Of a stretch of 64,000 nucleotides of DNA, positions 62,749 to 64,000 are shown piece after piece. Source of the stretch: Rhodeus uyekii (taxonomy: Eukaryota; Chordata; Actinopteri; Cypriniformes; Acheilognathidae); the NCBI GenBank assembly GCA_037043235.1, contig JAWRVZ010000240.1:124001-188000 (forward strand), in the 5' to 3' direction. The first letter of the stretch is position 1. Every line of letters starts with the position of its first letter. The notes under the pieces were generated by a model. That model did not search any database, was not told the origin of the DNA, and was given only the letters and a program-made list of their open reading frames with translations. Made by a program: the position numbers and the translations under genes.

Positions 62749-63496
62749 CAGGGGTGGGCAAACTACGGCCCGTTGGGCTTTTTAATCCGGCCCGCCGAAC
62801 TTGACGAACCTGTATTAAACCTCCTTCATTTTACATTTCCCTGTAATGCAACTCTGTCGCGGCTGCAAGCGGCAGTGGCGCTGAAGCTGTGGAGGAGAGT
62901 AGGCGTGTGTCGCAAACCCCTCTACACCCCCCTTTATGGCGTTAATTCCGTGCTAAAAAGGAACGAGCGCAAAACTGATGTTTGCGCGCACGTAAATTAC
63001 ATCCGCGAGCGGAAAACAGAGCTACACGCGTAAATACGGGTACCCGCGAGCTCATTTTAATCACTCGCGCGCGCAGATTAGATGTCACATTCACCCGCTC
63101 TCGACTGCTGTTTTTACTCGCGCGAGCACTTTTATTTTTGTCAGTCGTGGGGTGGGGCTTGCTCTTGTAATAGTAACATCAAACGTCATTGCTTAGTTCC
63201 CTTTTTTCCAGAGGTCAGTTGTGATTGGACGCCTGTGATTGTGAATCTAGAGCTGAGGCAAATATACGATTGAGTCACACTGCATATTATGGTTTTTCTG
63301 TCAATTCAATTGTATTAATATTGTTTTGTTGTAATTTCACGTGTCCCAGTCAAGTGATTTAAGACCAAACTATACTTTATACTGGTTTTCTAGGATTTCT
63401 TATAAGTAAATGCACAGGTACGACCTTCACCCCGGCCCCTCTGTCAATTTTAAGAAACCAATGTGGCCCGCGAGACAAATAGTTTGCCCCCCCCTG
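62749..63496. mobile_element. Non-autonomous hAT element (748 bp)
   Basis: Left end CAGGGGTGGGCAAACTACGG, right end AAATAGTTTGCCCCCCCCTG, inverse over about 15 bases. 8-base flanks CCCTAGGC (62741-62748) and CCCTAGTC (63497-63504) differ at one base. GGCCCG words are present near both ends. CGCG-rich interior; frames inside are not recognisable genes. Confidence 0.88.
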
Positions 63497-63504
63497 CCCT
63501 AGTC

Positions 63505-64000
63505 CAGGGGTCGGCAACCCGCGGCTCCGGAGCATGCGGCTCTTTCACCCCTGTGCTGCGGCTCTTTCATCCCCTATACGTAAGTTGTGGCAGCGGTCCC
63601 GCTGTGAAAAAGGCCATGTGAGAGGAATAAGAGCGCTGTTTCAGGGGACTTTTATTCTGAAACTACGACGCGCATTAGTTCAGAAAGTTAAGCGGTTCAG
63701 TTCAGAGTGAATCATGTCACCCACCGCGGCAGATATCGGTTCACTATTACACATGAGCGCTGGAGAAAAGCCAATAACTTGGTTAACAGCCTCGGAACGA
63801 GTGCCTGTTGTGTGTTTTGTGCGTCTTAGGAGAGTGAGTTCACAATTAACACTATGTTTGCTTATGTACATACTCATCTTTGTTATGACGCAGTTATTGA
63901 AGTGTTATAGCTCGATGCTAATTTAGCTGTGCTTCATTTTCTGTGTTTACATTTTTATCTGCTATGTTCAGATAAAGTAATAATAATTAATGACGGTAAT
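63505..64000. mobile_element. Second hAT element, partial (runs off right edge)
   Basis: Begins CAGGGGTCGGCAACCCGCGG then CTCCGGAGCATGCGGCTCTT, the wording of another fish hAT family, immediately after the 8-base CCCTAGTC. The right end is outside the window. Interior open frames (for example 63714-63926) are unassigned. Confidence 0.75.

Overview
The window looks like nuclear genomic DNA from a teleost fish, most likely a cypriniform. It is AT-rich and dominated by introns, microsatellites and fish-type transposons: 5S-derived SINE3, tRNA-derived SINEs with an L2-like tail, Tc1, Tigger-like and hAT elements. There is no sign of bacterial or organellar organisation.

Only one host gene can be supported. 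It is the 5' coding part of a kelch-like gene on the minus strand, recognised as KLHL29 from the protein family. Six coding exons, read right to left, are 55131-54847 (start codon), 40033-39886, 39758-39279, 23863-23725, 15048-14852 and 11635-11376. All have AG/GT borders and their codon phases chain without a break (0, 1, 1, 2, 1, 0). They give about 503 residues: a Pro/Ser/Thr-rich N-terminal region, the BTB domain, and the start of BACK. The kelch repeats are not seen and should lie left of position 1. The promoter and 5' UTR exons should lie right of 64000.

Layout. 1-2.5 kb: a LINE with an intact reverse-transcriptase reading frame. 3.3-4.9 kb: CA-rich satellites. 6.9-7.7 kb: a complete Tigger-like non-autonomous element. 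9.7-16 kb: simple repeats, SINEs, an inverted-repeat element and two exons. 18.2-19.1 kb: a hAT element with a perfect 8-bp duplication. 24.4-25.0 kb: a second Tigger-type element. 26.6-27.7 kb: a broken Tc1 element. 28 kb: a hairpin and a CATG-rich repeat. 33-35 kb: a candidate 2-kb element with terminal inverted repeats. 38 kb: a tRNA-SINE abutting a SINE3. 42.1-44.8 kb: a GATG minisatellite with higher-order structure. 45.8-47.3 kb: a Tigger element nested in an older repeat. 52 kb: a second SINE3. 58.5-59.8 kb: a hAT element. 60.7-64 kb: a Tigger element invaded by a Tc1 and by two neighbouring hAT elements.

The gene's product is expected to act as a substrate adaptor for CUL3 ubiquitin ligases, by analogy with BTB-BACK-kelch proteins. 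The transposons are independent of it, although a TG microsatellite forms the 3' splice-site tract of the last visible exon. I found no clear novel multi-gene system. The most unusual items are the nested transposon stack with a shared target site at the right end, the minisatellite, the microsatellite splice acceptor, and a shared Glu-to-Asp change at the catalytic position of both Tc1 copies.
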